Assembly: GCA_002347095.1 (NCBI GenBank) | Contig: DDWZ01000024.1 | Location: 1-64,000 of the forward strand | Length of the DNA: 64,000 bases | Reading direction: 5' to 3' | DNA from: Desulfobulbaceae bacterium UBA2273 | GTDB lineage: Bacteria > Desulfobacterota > Desulfobulbia > Desulfobulbales > Desulfurivibrionaceae | In this document: positions 25,247-32,777 of the stretch, piece by piece | How positions within the stretch are numbered: position 1 is the first letter of the stretch | Layout: each line of letters begins with the position of its first letter | Program-made: the position numbers and the translations under genes | The notes under the pieces: generated by a model | The model's input: the letters and a program-made list of their open reading frames with translations, nothing else | What the model was told of the DNA's origin: nothing | The model's database searches: none

Positions 25247-27290
25247 GATAAATCTCCATCTTCTCTCTCTCATCCAATATACTCGAACCGCTTGTCTTTC
25301 TGGTATTTGTCAGCGTCTCAGCCACCTTGACGCCCAGATCCTTCATCGAGAACGGCTTTTCAATAAAATTCACACTTTCGTCCAGCACCCCCTGGTCAGT
25401 GATCATGTTCACGGAATAGCCGGACATAAACAAAATTTTCATATTCGGGCGCAGGACGTGCAGCCGTTCCGCCAGGTCTTTGCCGTTCATTCCCGGCATA
25501 ACCACATCGGTGAGAAGAAGGTGGATGTCGCCCGCGTGTTTCTTGGCCAGGCCAATGGCCTCGCCAGGCGTGCCCGCGGCCAACACCAGATACCCTATTT
25601 TTTGCAACATCATCTTGCTCATCTTCAGGAGCGCAGGCTCGTCCTCCACCAACAGCACTGTCTCCCCATGACTGAGGGGGGTTTCCACCGCTTTTTCCCC
25701 CTGGGCATCGACGGCGTGGTCCGCGCATCGGGACAGGTAGATTCTAAAGGTCGTTCCTTTTCCCGGCTCGCTGTAGACGTTGATGAATCCATGGTTCTGC
25801 TTGACGATGCCGTATACCATGGATAGCCCCAAACCGGTTCCCTGCCCCACCGCCTTGCTGGTGAAAAACGGCTCGAAGATTTGGTCCAGGGTCTCCTTGT
25901 CCATGCCGCAGCCATTGTCGCTGACCGCCAGCAAGACATACTCTCCGGCGACAAACCCGACATGGTCGGCGCAGTAGGCCTCGTCAAAGACAACGTTTCC
26001 CGTTTCAATCGTAATCTTGCCGACGTCGGCAATGGCGTCCCGGGCATTGAGACAAAGATTGGCCAGTATCTGATCCACTTGGACGGGGTCCATCTTGACC
26101 AAAGCGAGTTCCTTCCCGGGCAGCCAGACCAGATCGATACCCTCGCCGATGAGTCGCCGCAGCATATTGAGCATATTCGTCACGGCTTTATTCAGGTCAA
26201 GCACCACGGGGGTGATTGTCTGTTTTCGGGCAAAGGTCAGCAATTGCCGGGTTATGCCCGTGGAACGTTTTCCGGCCTTGATGATTTCCTCAAGGTCACC
26301 ATGCAGCGACTGGGCCGGATCCACCTTGCGTTGCGCCAGCTCCGCATAACCGAGGATCACGGTGAGCATATTGTTGTAGTCGTGGGCCACTCCGCCCGCC
26401 AGCAGGCCAACCGCTTCCATCTTCTGGGCATGCTGAAACTGGGCCGCCAACCGGAGATGATCGGTGATATCCCGTCCAACGCCCACGTAGTTGACGATCT
26501 GCCCCAAAGCGTCGCGCACCGGCGAAATCGTGGTTTCCTCGGTGTAGAGAGCACCGTCCTTACGCTTGTTGACTATCCGGCCGCTCCAGGTTGTGCCGCC
26601 GGAGACGGTCTCCCACAGGTTGCGATAAAACAGTTCGTCCTGCTCGCCGCTCTCGAGGATGCGCAGATTCCGCCCGACGGCCTCCTCTCCGGAGTAGCCC
26701 GTCATCCGCTTGAAGGCCGGATTGACGAACTGGATGGTTCCCTGGGCATCGGTTACAAAAATGCCCTCGCCAACCTGCTCGATGGCCGCCATCAACCGCG
26801 CACGTTCGGCCTTGGCCCGCTTTTGGGCGGTGATGTCGCGGATGTTGCATTGGATCACCTTGCTGTGATCCACCAAGTACACATTGCTGACAAACTCCAC
26901 GGCGATGGATTGCCCTTCCTGTGTTTCCAGCGGCAAATCCTCATAGCGGATGTATTCGTTATCCTGCAGAGCCTGAAAAGCGTCCTTGGACGCGGCAATG
27001 TCTTTGAATACCCCGAGTTCCCAGATATGCTTCCCGCATAATGCATCGTACGAATACCCGAGCAACTGCAACAGGAAAGGATTGGCGTCAACCACCTTGC
27101 CCGTTACGGCATCAAGAATCAAGATCCCGTCCTTGGCCGATTCAAAAAGCCGACGGTAGCGCTTTTCGGACTCTTGCAACGCCTCCCCGGCTTTTTCTTT
27201 TTCCAGCAAGGCCTCTTCCAATCGCGCAATGTGCTTACTCAGTTCGATGTTGGCGAGGAGAAGTTGATTCTCGGCATGTGTATCTGACAT
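25236..27290 (-). CDS. PAS-PAS hybrid histidine kinase with C-terminal receiver
   Basis: 684 residues from the ATG at 27290 (GAGG RBS). N-terminal coiled coil, two PAS domains (about 45-160 and 165-285; the second ends [11 protein letters not shown] with a PAC motif), HisKA with [12 protein letters not shown] (phospho-acceptor His), HATPase_c ([31 protein letters not shown]) and a receiver domain ([16 protein letters not shown]; Asp acceptor). There are no membrane segments, so it is cytosolic. Its end overlaps the ABC ATPase gene, suggesting its signal concerns that exporter. No dedicated output regulator is adjacent. Confidence 0.92.
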   Translation of the reverse strand: MSDTHAENQLLLANIELSKHIARLEEALLEKEKAGEALQESEKRYRRLFESAKDGILILDAVTGKVVDANPFLLQLLGYSYDALCGKHIWELGVFKDIAASKDAFQALQDNEYIRYEDLPLETQEGQSIAVEFVSNVYLVDHSKVIQCNIRDITAQKRAKAERARLMAAIEQVGEGIFVTDAQGTIQFVNPAFKRMTGYSGEEAVGRNLRILESGEQDELFYRNLWETVSGGTTWSGRIVNKRKDGALYTEETTISPVRDALGQIVNYVGVGRDITDHLRLAAQFQHAQKMEAVGLLAGGVAHDYNNMLTVILGYAELAQRKVDPAQSLHGDLEEIIKAGKRSTGITRQLLTFARKQTITPVVLDLNKAVTNMLNMLRRLIGEGIDLVWLPGKELALVKMDPVQVDQILANLCLNARDAIADVGKITIETGNVVFDEAYCADHVGFVAGEYVLLAVSDNGCGMDKETLDQIFEPFFTSKAVGQGTGLGLSMVYGIVKQNHGFINVYSEPGKGTTFRIYLSRCADHAVDAQGEKAVETPLSHGETVLLVEDEPALLKMSKMMLQKIGYLVLAAGTPGEAIGLAKKHAGDIHLLLTDVVMPGMNGKDLAERLHVLRPNMKILFMSGYSVNMITDQGVLDESVNFIEKPFSMKDLGVKVAETLTNTRKTSGSSILDEREKMEIYHVD

Positions 27291-27511
27291 AGTCACAACC
27301 TCAATCTTCTTGCCGGATGGTCTCCGGAAAGGTGCTGCGAATTGACTTCATACTCATGCTCCGGATGAAGCCGGTCTTTTTCCTCCTGCCTGTTCCGCGG
27401 CATAAAGATATTATGGGCGCTTGAACGGCGTCCGGCAGGGAGAGCAACAGGTTGCGTAAGGTGTGGGCAGGGGGCGATAATTGTGTCGAGCTCAACGCGG
27501 TGTTCGGCGAG

Positions 27512-27991
27512 TCAGGTCGCCCGCCCTCTTTCAAGACGATCTTCCAATTCACCGATGTAGGCGGCGAGCGTGTTTCCCGACTGTTCAACCGCGGAGCGGA
27601 GATCACGATCAAGCTGGTCCAGCCTTGCCAGCACAACCGCCTTCGACTCCACGTCCAGGCCCGCCTGTCTCTTCAGCTCCATCTCAAGAAACCCGCGCAG
27701 TTCGGTGAAACGCGAAGCCTCGGCTTGGTCCGCAAGCTCCCGGTTGGCCTGCAGTTCCCGGGCGTGGCGGCGAGCCTCAAGGAGCACCGACGTCTGGAGA
27801 TAGACCACGAACACCAGGAACAGCGCCGCGAGAAAAGCCACCAAGCCAAGCATGACCAGTCCCAACGGCGCCTGAACATCGGCAACCCCCAAGGAAAGGG
27901 TTGCCGGCGCCATGATCGCGTTCCAATTGAGCGCAGTGAAAGCGGCAATTGCGACCACGGCCAGCAACAAAAGCAGGGTGCGAGCCTTCAT
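27512..27991 (-). CDS. LapA-like two-helix membrane protein
   Basis: 159 residues: two N-terminal membrane segments (about 5-22 and 42-65) flanking an ALNWNAIMAP stretch typical of LapA/DUF1049-like proteins, then a long charged coiled coil (about 70-159) facing the cytoplasm. Function is not known. It lies at the distal end of the small stress-protein series and may belong to the same transcription unit, although a repeat element separates it from the next gene upstream. Confidence 0.7.
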   Translation of the reverse strand: MKARTLLLLLAVVAIAAFTALNWNAIMAPATLSLGVADVQAPLGLVMLGLVAFLAALFLVFVVYLQTSVLLEARRHARELQANRELADQAEASRFTELRGFLEMELKRQAGLDVESKAVVLARLDQLDRDLRSAVEQSGNTLAAYIGELEDRLERGRAT

Positions 27992-28090
27992 GGTGACCAG
28001 TCTCCTTTGTCCATTTCACGGGGAACAAGTTATGCCGCAGTCCAGGAGATCACCGGGACTTCCCCCAGCTATTGACCCGGCGATTAAATA

Positions 28091-28155
28091 CGTCATGCCC
28101 GAATGCTTTAGTCGGGCATCCACACCCATAGATTCCCGCCTTCGCGGGAATGACG
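28091..28155. repeat. REP-like inverted-repeat element
   Basis: Outer arms CGTCAT/ATGACG enclose two hairpins: ATGCCCGA/TCGGGCAT and ATTCCCGC/GCGGGAAT. This is the common intergenic palindromic repeat type with the GATTCCCGC...GCGGGAATGACG form. It sits in the 250-bp gap between the coiled-coil gene and the LapA-like gene, where nothing else is evident. Confidence 0.7.
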
Positions 28156-28241
28156 GTTTAGATATTTAACCACCGAAGCAATATCAAACCAGTTTAAAGC
28201 AAGTGTTGCCGTCCGTTTCACGACAACCAGGAGAGGCCGCG

Positions 28242-28532
28242 TTATTTTTTCAGCTTGGCGCCGACATCTCGAACCCCATCGCGCAATGCCCCCCAAGCGC
28301 TTTCCACTTCTTCTTTAAGATTCTCCCACGCATCCTCGTTCGCCTCGCCCAGCTCCTTCAGTTTAGCCTTCGTGGCTGCAACCCCCTGCTCAAGGTCATC
28401 AATCTGCCGAGCGTATTTGATCCGGGCGTCGGCAACAGAAATTTTCGCCTTGGCCCGCAACTCGAATAATTTCGCCTGCGCCAGTTCCACCTCGGCTTCT
28501 ATCTTCTGTTTATAAGCTTCTCTCGTGCTCAT
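28242..28532 (-). CDS. small coiled-coil stress-response protein (sll1863-like)
   Basis: 96 residues, almost wholly charged alpha-helix (MSTREAYKQKIEAEVELAQA ... GVRDVGAKLKK), with no signal or membrane segment. It resembles small coiled-coil proteins annotated as sll1863-family stress response proteins. The RBS is AAAGGAG before ATG. Probably cytosolic and induced with its neighbours; molecular role unknown. Confidence 0.7.
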   Translation of the reverse strand: MSTREAYKQKIEAEVELAQAKLFELRAKAKISVADARIKYARQIDDLEQGVAATKAKLKELGEANEDAWENLKEEVESAWGALRDGVRDVGAKLKK

Positions 28533-28565
28533 AACGCATCTCCTTTGTTATTGGATTCAGAATTT

Positions 28566-28817
28566 TTAGGCTTTCTTGAAAAGTCCGATTAATAACAGCA
28601 GGATCACAGCTCCCAGAGTAGCTGTCACGATTGAGCCGATTACACTGCCCGCGGCAATTGCCAATAACCTGAACAAGAACCCGCCTACGACCCCACCGAT
28701 AAGACCGATAATGATATTCCCCTGCAGACCGAAGCCCCCACCCTTCATGATTGTTCCGGCCAGCAAGCCCGCCGCTGCGCCTACTGCAAGAAAAATCAAC
28801 ACGCTTACGAAGTCCAT
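28566..28817 (-). CDS. GlsB/YeaQ/YmgE family membrane protein
   Basis: 83 residues with three membrane helices and the glycine-rich family pattern: AAGLLAGTIMKGGGFGLQGN, then IIIGLIGGVVGGFLF, then a C-terminal helix ending LLIGLFKKA. This transglycosylase-associated-protein family is often linked to general stress. It is part of the stress series. Confidence 0.88.
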   Translation of the reverse strand: MDFVSVLIFLAVGAAAGLLAGTIMKGGGFGLQGNIIIGLIGGVVGGFLFRLLAIAAGSVIGSIVTATLGAVILLLLIGLFKKA

Positions 28818-28872
28818 TGGTTCTCCTTTTGCTTCTCAGCAAATACGGTTGAAAACCCGGAACATCCTTCGC

Positions 28873-29523
28873 TTAATTCGCACCACCTTGCGCCATTTCG
28901 CTTTTAGCGCCATCGAGTGCGGACAATACCGGCAAAACACCATTCCTCAAAACGGTTCCGTCGTTTATGGCCTTCCGGGCAACCGGAGTAATGGAGGCAA
29001 TTCCCTTGTCCGTGAGATCCGTCGAGAGGAACGACTGAATTTCCTTAATATCGCGCATGTAGGCAATGAACCAGCCTTTCACGCCGATGCTGGACTCGGA
29101 TATTTTCCTATATACCGCATTCAGGTCGGAACGCCGCTGTTCACTGAGTTCACGAATCCGCGGATTGGTGTAGGCAGTGCCCTGCTTCTCCCACTCGGCG
29201 AAATAGTCCTTGCCCCGAACGCTCATCTCATCGGTGTGCTTGATCAACTTTCCCCCCAAACGCTCCATCTTGACGACATTCTCTGAATATGTCTCAAAAG
29301 CGTCTTTCGTATCAGACAACCCCGGCGCAATGAGTTTCTCCAGCGAGAGCCCGGTCGCATCGATCTGGACAACGGCTTGCCGTATCTCACTGTCCACGAC
29401 TTCCATTTTGGCGGTGGTTTTTTCAGCGCGGCCTGAACCGGTCGTCGCGCAACCAGGCAGAAGGAGAAGAACCCCAAGCAACGGGGCAACGAGAAGGAAT
29501 ACGGACCTGATCCTAAATGTCAT
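28873..29523 (-). CDS. DUF2959-type lipoprotein
   Basis: 216 residues: signal peptide with lipobox LPGC (Cys at 25), then an all-helical domain with coiled-coil character. Motifs such as VVKMERLGGKLIKHTDEMS and SSIGVKGWFIAYMRDIKEI fit DUF2959. Family function is unknown. The start at 29523 has an AAGGAG RBS. It sits between the DUF3185 and YeaQ-like genes in the stress series. Confidence 0.8.
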   Translation of the reverse strand: MTFRIRSVFLLVAPLLGVLLLLPGCATTGSGRAEKTTAKMEVVDSEIRQAVVQIDATGLSLEKLIAPGLSDTKDAFETYSENVVKMERLGGKLIKHTDEMSVRGKDYFAEWEKQGTAYTNPRIRELSEQRRSDLNAVYRKISESSIGVKGWFIAYMRDIKEIQSFLSTDLTDKGIASITPVARKAINDGTVLRNGVLPVLSALDGAKSEMAQGGAN

Positions 29524-29583
29524 GAAAAAAATATCTCCTTGGATGATTTTACTTCCCCGTGTAACGGGACTACATTATTGAAG

Positions 29584-29805
29584 CTAGCTCTTCTTGCTGC
29601 CCAAAAGAAGGAGTCCGCCGCCAAGCACGATCGCCCCCACGCCGGCCCAAACCGGGACGTTGACCTTCTGCTTTTCCTGCACCGACAGCTCGAGCGGTCC
29701 CAACTTGGCTTCATGGGTCTCCTTGGTATAGCTGAAACCGCCATAGACCAACCCCAGAACCCCGGCCACGATCAGCAGGATTGCCGCAATCTTGAGTGCG
29801 TTCAT
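29584..29805 (-). CDS. DUF3185-like small membrane protein
   Basis: 73 residues with two membrane helices (about 5-26 and 50-68) separated by a polar loop beginning GGFSYTKETHEAKLG, a pattern seen in DUF3185 and related small proteins. The C-terminus is LLLLGSKKS. The RBS is GGAAACGAA-type (AGAGGAAACG). Function unknown; context suggests envelope stress. Confidence 0.75.
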   Translation of the reverse strand: MNALKIAAILLIVAGVLGLVYGGFSYTKETHEAKLGPLELSVQEKQKVNVPVWAGVGAIVLGGGLLLLGSKKS

Positions 29806-29948
29806 TTCGTTTCCTCTTCCTGATTATTAAATAAACTCTTACCCCTTCCCCACGTCAGTACGCCAGGGATTACCCGGCGCAAGCGGGGATCACGAGCAAT
29901 CGAACCTCGCCGCCCAAAACATCGCGGCGGAGAACTGCCCCCGGGATG

Positions 29949-30095
29949 CTATAGACGGCGGCCCTGAATGATACGAAGCAGTATCACCACGACCGCGACA
30001 ACCAACAGGACATGAATGAGTCCGCCCATGGTATGCGAGGTGACAAACCCCAGAAGCCAGAGGACTACCAAGATGACGACAATGGTCTCGAGCAT
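29949..30095 (-). CDS. lmo0937-family small membrane protein
   Basis: 48 residues from the ATG at 30095, which has an AAGGAG RBS; an upstream in-frame start lacks one. Two membrane helices: LETIVVILVVLWLLGFVTS and a second ending VVILLRIIQGRRL. This is the pattern of the lmo0937 family of tiny membrane proteins, of unknown function. Confidence 0.82.
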   Translation of the reverse strand: MLETIVVILVVLWLLGFVTSHTMGGLIHVLLVVAVVVILLRIIQGRRL

Positions 30096-30242
30096 TTTGC
30101 TTCTCCTTGTGCCATAACTGAACTTTCGGGAGTTGAGCTGATTGGCCATTACATTATTTGTTTTTTTTCGCCTTCCCGGCGGAGAAGGCAACACCATATG
30201 TCAAGCCTTGCCCATGGCTATTGCACCTGACGATGCCCCGAT

Positions 30243-30289
30243 AAAAAATCTCCCGGCCGCACACAGTGGGCAGGGAGATACCCCTGCCC
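30243..30289 (-). terminator. possible attenuator between the tiny peptides and the lmo0937-like gene
   Basis: On the minus strand ATCTCCC (30273-30279) can pair with GGGAGAT (30248-30254), followed by TTTTTT. An alternative stem GGGCAGGG (30282-30289) with CCCTGCCC (30268-30275) uses overlapping bases, so the two folds exclude each other. This could limit read-through from P3 into the downstream stress genes. The loop is long (18 nt) and the stem short; no ligand or leader-peptide signal is seen. Confidence 0.4.
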
Positions 30290-30442
30290 AACCGGACAGG
30301 CGAGAATCCCAGCAAGGCGCTGGGTGCCGGCCCGGTTGAACAGGGTTGACCATGACAGTGTCATGCATGGAGTGCGCGGAGGCGAAGCCCCCGCCCTTCA
30401 GCCCATCAACATTGCGGATAAACACATGAATTAAACCGAATG

Positions 30443-30508
30443 TTAGGTGAGCTGCATAATTACTATCACGAGAATTACCACCACTAAGACTGCAATAATG
30501 AATTCCAT
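30443..30508 (-). CDS. 21-residue hydrophobic peptide A
   Basis: An ATG at 30508 with a strong RBS (AAAGGAG, 6 nt spacing) opens a 21-codon frame, MEFIIAVLVVV followed by a valine/isoleucine-rich helix ending MQLT. The whole peptide is one membrane span. It is a clear paralogue of peptide B 35 bp upstream: same length and same MEF-IAVLVV core. The paired RBS and conserved sequence make it more likely a real gene than chance. Function unknown. Confidence 0.7.
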   Translation of the reverse strand: MEFIIAVLVVVILVIVIMQLT

Positions 30509-30542
30509 GCTGTTCTCCTTTGTAGGATTTATTTTATCCGTG

Positions 30543-30608
30543 CTACACCAAATAAATAATTACATACACCAGTACAGCAACAACCAACACGGCGATAACG
30601 AATTCCAT
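30543..30608 (-). CDS. 21-residue hydrophobic peptide B
   Basis: The ATG at 30608 follows a GGAAGG RBS. The 21 residues begin MEFVIAVLVVAV and end IIYLV, a single membrane span. It is the first gene after sigma54 promoter P3, with a leader of about 200 nt. Its pairing with peptide A suggests a tandem duplication. Single-span peptides of this size often modulate larger membrane proteins or sense membrane state; that is inference. Confidence 0.7.
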   Translation of the reverse strand: MEFVIAVLVVAVLVYVIIYLV

Positions 30609-30732
30609 ATTGCCCTTCCTTTCAGGTTTGCCCTGATTAATACCATGATTGCATTGATACACTGACGCACACTCCGTTAAGCGCCAACAACCATCAGGCA
30701 TTGGTTTGCAATAGTCCTTTCCATCCCCCATC

Positions 30733-30777
30733 ATTGCGATAATTTCCAGTGCATCTTTTCGATGCTCCTATCGCAAT
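30733..30777 (-). other. stem-loop in the P3 leader
   Basis: Outer arms ATTGCGATA/TATCGCAAT (9 bp) enclose a second stem GCATC/GATGC with a 5-nt loop. It lies 30-70 nt into the predicted P3 transcript, ahead of peptide B. It may be a stability or translation-control structure. Confidence 0.5.
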
Positions 30778-30816
30778 AAAAGAGAAACGCACCTTGGTCT
30801 TTCTAGGGATGCTTAA

Positions 30817-30832
30817 AGCAGAATGTGTGCCA
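30817..30832 (-). promoter_or_regulatory. sigma54 (-24/-12) promoter P3
   Basis: On the minus strand the sequence is TGGCACACATTCTGCTT with correct GG-10-GC spacing. It drives the tiny peptides and probably the following stress genes. The gap 30609-30960 (352 bp) holds the leader stem-loop, P3, an extra inverted repeat (30852-30887) and the palindrome, with no other gene. Confidence 0.8.
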
Positions 30833-30851
30833 GAAGTGTTACTGTCGACGC

Positions 30852-30887
30852 ATAAGTTCCAATGATATTGAAATCATTGGAACTTAT
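30852..30887. promoter_or_regulatory. additional 15-bp inverted repeat between P3 and its enhancer site
   Basis: Perfect arms ATAAGTTCCAATGAT / ATCATTGGAACTTAT around a 6-nt centre. It is not present at P1 or P2 and overlaps the position of the TGAAAT block. It could be an operator for a second regulator or a DNA-bending site. Confidence 0.55.
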
Positions 30888-30933
30888 ATGGACACTGCGG
30901 GGGAAGGGAATATCCGTTGAGAGGTGCTGCCGC

Positions 30934-30964
30934 CTGACATATCAGGAGACTCCTGATATGTCAG
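30934..30964. promoter_or_regulatory. palindromic candidate enhancer site, copy 3
   Basis: Perfect 15-bp arms CTGACATATCAGGAG and its complement around one base. The centre (30949) is 130 bp upstream of the P3 -12 GC. It overlaps the stop codon of the PAS-type sigma54 activator gene, placing the presumed site directly beside its presumed regulator. Confidence 0.72.
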
Positions 30965-32697
30965 AAATTATTTTTATTTCTTTGGATGCCCAATCGGTGC
31001 ATTCTCGACTCAAGCGTCTTGGGATTGATACCTAAAATCGTTGCCGCCCCACTTTTGCCGCTTACCCGCCAGCCGGTTGCGTCCAGCACATCGACAATGT
31101 GGCGTCTTTCCATATCCTCAAGGGTTCCGGACGGAGCCGGTCCGGACTGCGCAATCTTCGGCAACTCTATGTGCAGCACGGGACCGGTGGCGACAATCAT
31201 CGCCCGTTCGGTGGCATTCCGCAGTTCCCTCACGTTGCCCGGCCAGGAATAGGTTTGCATGGCTTGCACGCTCTTGGGCGAGATGGATTCGATCCGCTTG
31301 TCCATGCTCTTGCTGAACTCTTGCACAAAAGACCACACCAGCGGCACGATGTCGTCCCGGCGCTCGCGCAGAGGCGGCACGGTAATCTGAAAAATATTCA
31401 GCCGGTAGTACATGTCTTGCCGAAAACTGCCCGCGCTGACCAACTCGGCAAGATCGCGGTTCGTCGCCGAAATGATTCTGACGTCGACCTTGATGGTCCG
31501 GGGGCTGCCCAGACGCTCAAACTCGCCGCTCTCCAGCACACGAAGCAGCTTGGCTTGGAGTTCCAGGGGCAAGGCGTCAATTTCGTCGAGAAAAATGGTG
31601 GAACCATCCGCCAGCTCAAAACGGCCAATCTGCTTCGCCGTCGAGCCGGTAAAAGCGCCCTTCTCACGGCCGAAGAGTTCGCTTTCGATGAGGGTCGGCG
31701 GCAGGGCCGCGCAGTTGACCGTAATCATGAGCCGATCCTTGCGGGCGCTCTGGTCATGGAGCGCATGCGCGAGCAGTTCCTTGCCCGAGCCGGTCTCCCC
31801 CTGGATCAGGACCGTCGCCTCCGTCGGGGCAACCTGCCCCACCTGTTTCAAGGCGGCTCTAATTGCTTTGCTGTCGCCGACAAAATTAGAATGTGAATAT
31901 ATCTGGTCAATTTCTTCCCGGAGATACAGATTCTCTTCCCGCAGTTGTTCTTTTAATTGCTTGATTATGGTCAGCGCCTCCCGCAGGGAGTCCGCCGCCA
32001 CCTTGCGGTCCTCTATTTCGTGCGAGAGCCGCTCGTTTGCCTTGATCAACTCTTCCGTCCGCTCATGGACGGTTAACTCCAGGCTGTCATACTCCTTGTG
32101 CATCATCGCTTCCAACTGCTTGTAAACCGTGACGTCGGTAATCGAGGTAAAGATATCATCATCATGATGCTCAGGATTATGCACGGCGATGCTCTGAAAT
32201 TGACCGGGGATCACCCTGCCGCTATGGCTCCTGAAGCTGACCTCGCATCTCTGGACAAACTGTTTTTGCGCAAGGCGGCTGAGGTGATTTAAAAAAACTT
32301 CCTTCCCGGCTGTATCAACAATAAAGCTGACAAATGGCTTATTGAGCAACTGCCGCTTCTCCAAGCCAAGCAGTTGCGCGCCGGCAAAATTCACCTCCCG
32401 GATCACGCCGGCGGTATCAAAGGCGAAATAGGCAATCGGCGCAAAATCGTAGAGTTCGGCATATTTATCCCGCGACAGTTCAAGCTCGTCCCTGGAGCGG
32501 CACAGCTCAACATTTTGCATCTCCAACTCGATCTGATGGACCTTGAGTTCATGAACGAGCCGCAACAAGTCCTCTTCCCGAGCCTCGGGCGCATCAGGCC
32601 GTTTCCCTGCCTCCGCCTGCAACCGTTTTTCCGCTTTGCCGCGCAGTACGACTGCCGCGGACAACTTCTTCTTTTTGCTGCATCCCATAGCGACCAT
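30961..32697 (-). CDS. PAS-domain sigma54-dependent activator
   Basis: 578 residues; ATG at 32697 with an AGGAGG RBS. N-terminal Lys-rich start and helical [14 protein letters not shown] segment, PAS domain (about 75-195, [20 protein letters not shown]), coiled coil (about 200-260), AAA+ domain (Walker A GETGSGKE, sigma54-contact loop GAFTGS, Walker [13 protein letters not shown]-finger region) and a Fis-type helix-turn-helix at the C-terminus ([20 protein letters not shown]). The loop reads GAFTGS rather than the canonical GAFTGA. It has no receiver, so PAS or a partner must control it. It is a tandem paralogue of the next gene and the best candidate binder of the three palindromes. Confidence 0.92.
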   Translation of the reverse strand: MVAMGCSKKKKLSAAVVLRGKAEKRLQAEAGKRPDAPEAREEDLLRLVHELKVHQIELEMQNVELCRSRDELELSRDKYAELYDFAPIAYFAFDTAGVIREVNFAGAQLLGLEKRQLLNKPFVSFIVDTAGKEVFLNHLSRLAQKQFVQRCEVSFRSHSGRVIPGQFQSIAVHNPEHHDDDIFTSITDVTVYKQLEAMMHKEYDSLELTVHERTEELIKANERLSHEIEDRKVAADSLREALTIIKQLKEQLREENLYLREEIDQIYSHSNFVGDSKAIRAALKQVGQVAPTEATVLIQGETGSGKELLAHALHDQSARKDRLMITVNCAALPPTLIESELFGREKGAFTGSTAKQIGRFELADGSTIFLDEIDALPLELQAKLLRVLESGEFERLGSPRTIKVDVRIISATNRDLAELVSAGSFRQDMYYRLNIFQITVPPLRERRDDIVPLVWSFVQEFSKSMDKRIESISPKSVQAMQTYSWPGNVRELRNATERAMIVATGPVLHIELPKIAQSGPAPSGTLEDMERRHIVDVLDATGWRVSGKSGAATILGINPKTLESRMHRLGIQRNKNNF

Positions 32698-32777
32698 GGC
32701 GAACCTCCTTTCCCCCGAATTACCAAGGAGCTCTCTTCCATTTTCTCAGTTGACGCAATCGCCTGTCCATTATTATT

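Noticed and set aside
30201..30425. 74-codon minus-strand frame MFIRNVDGLKGGG between peptide A and the lmo0937-like gene
   Set aside because: Its start has no RBS and the frame runs through the inverted repeats; probably a chance frame in a structured RNA region.
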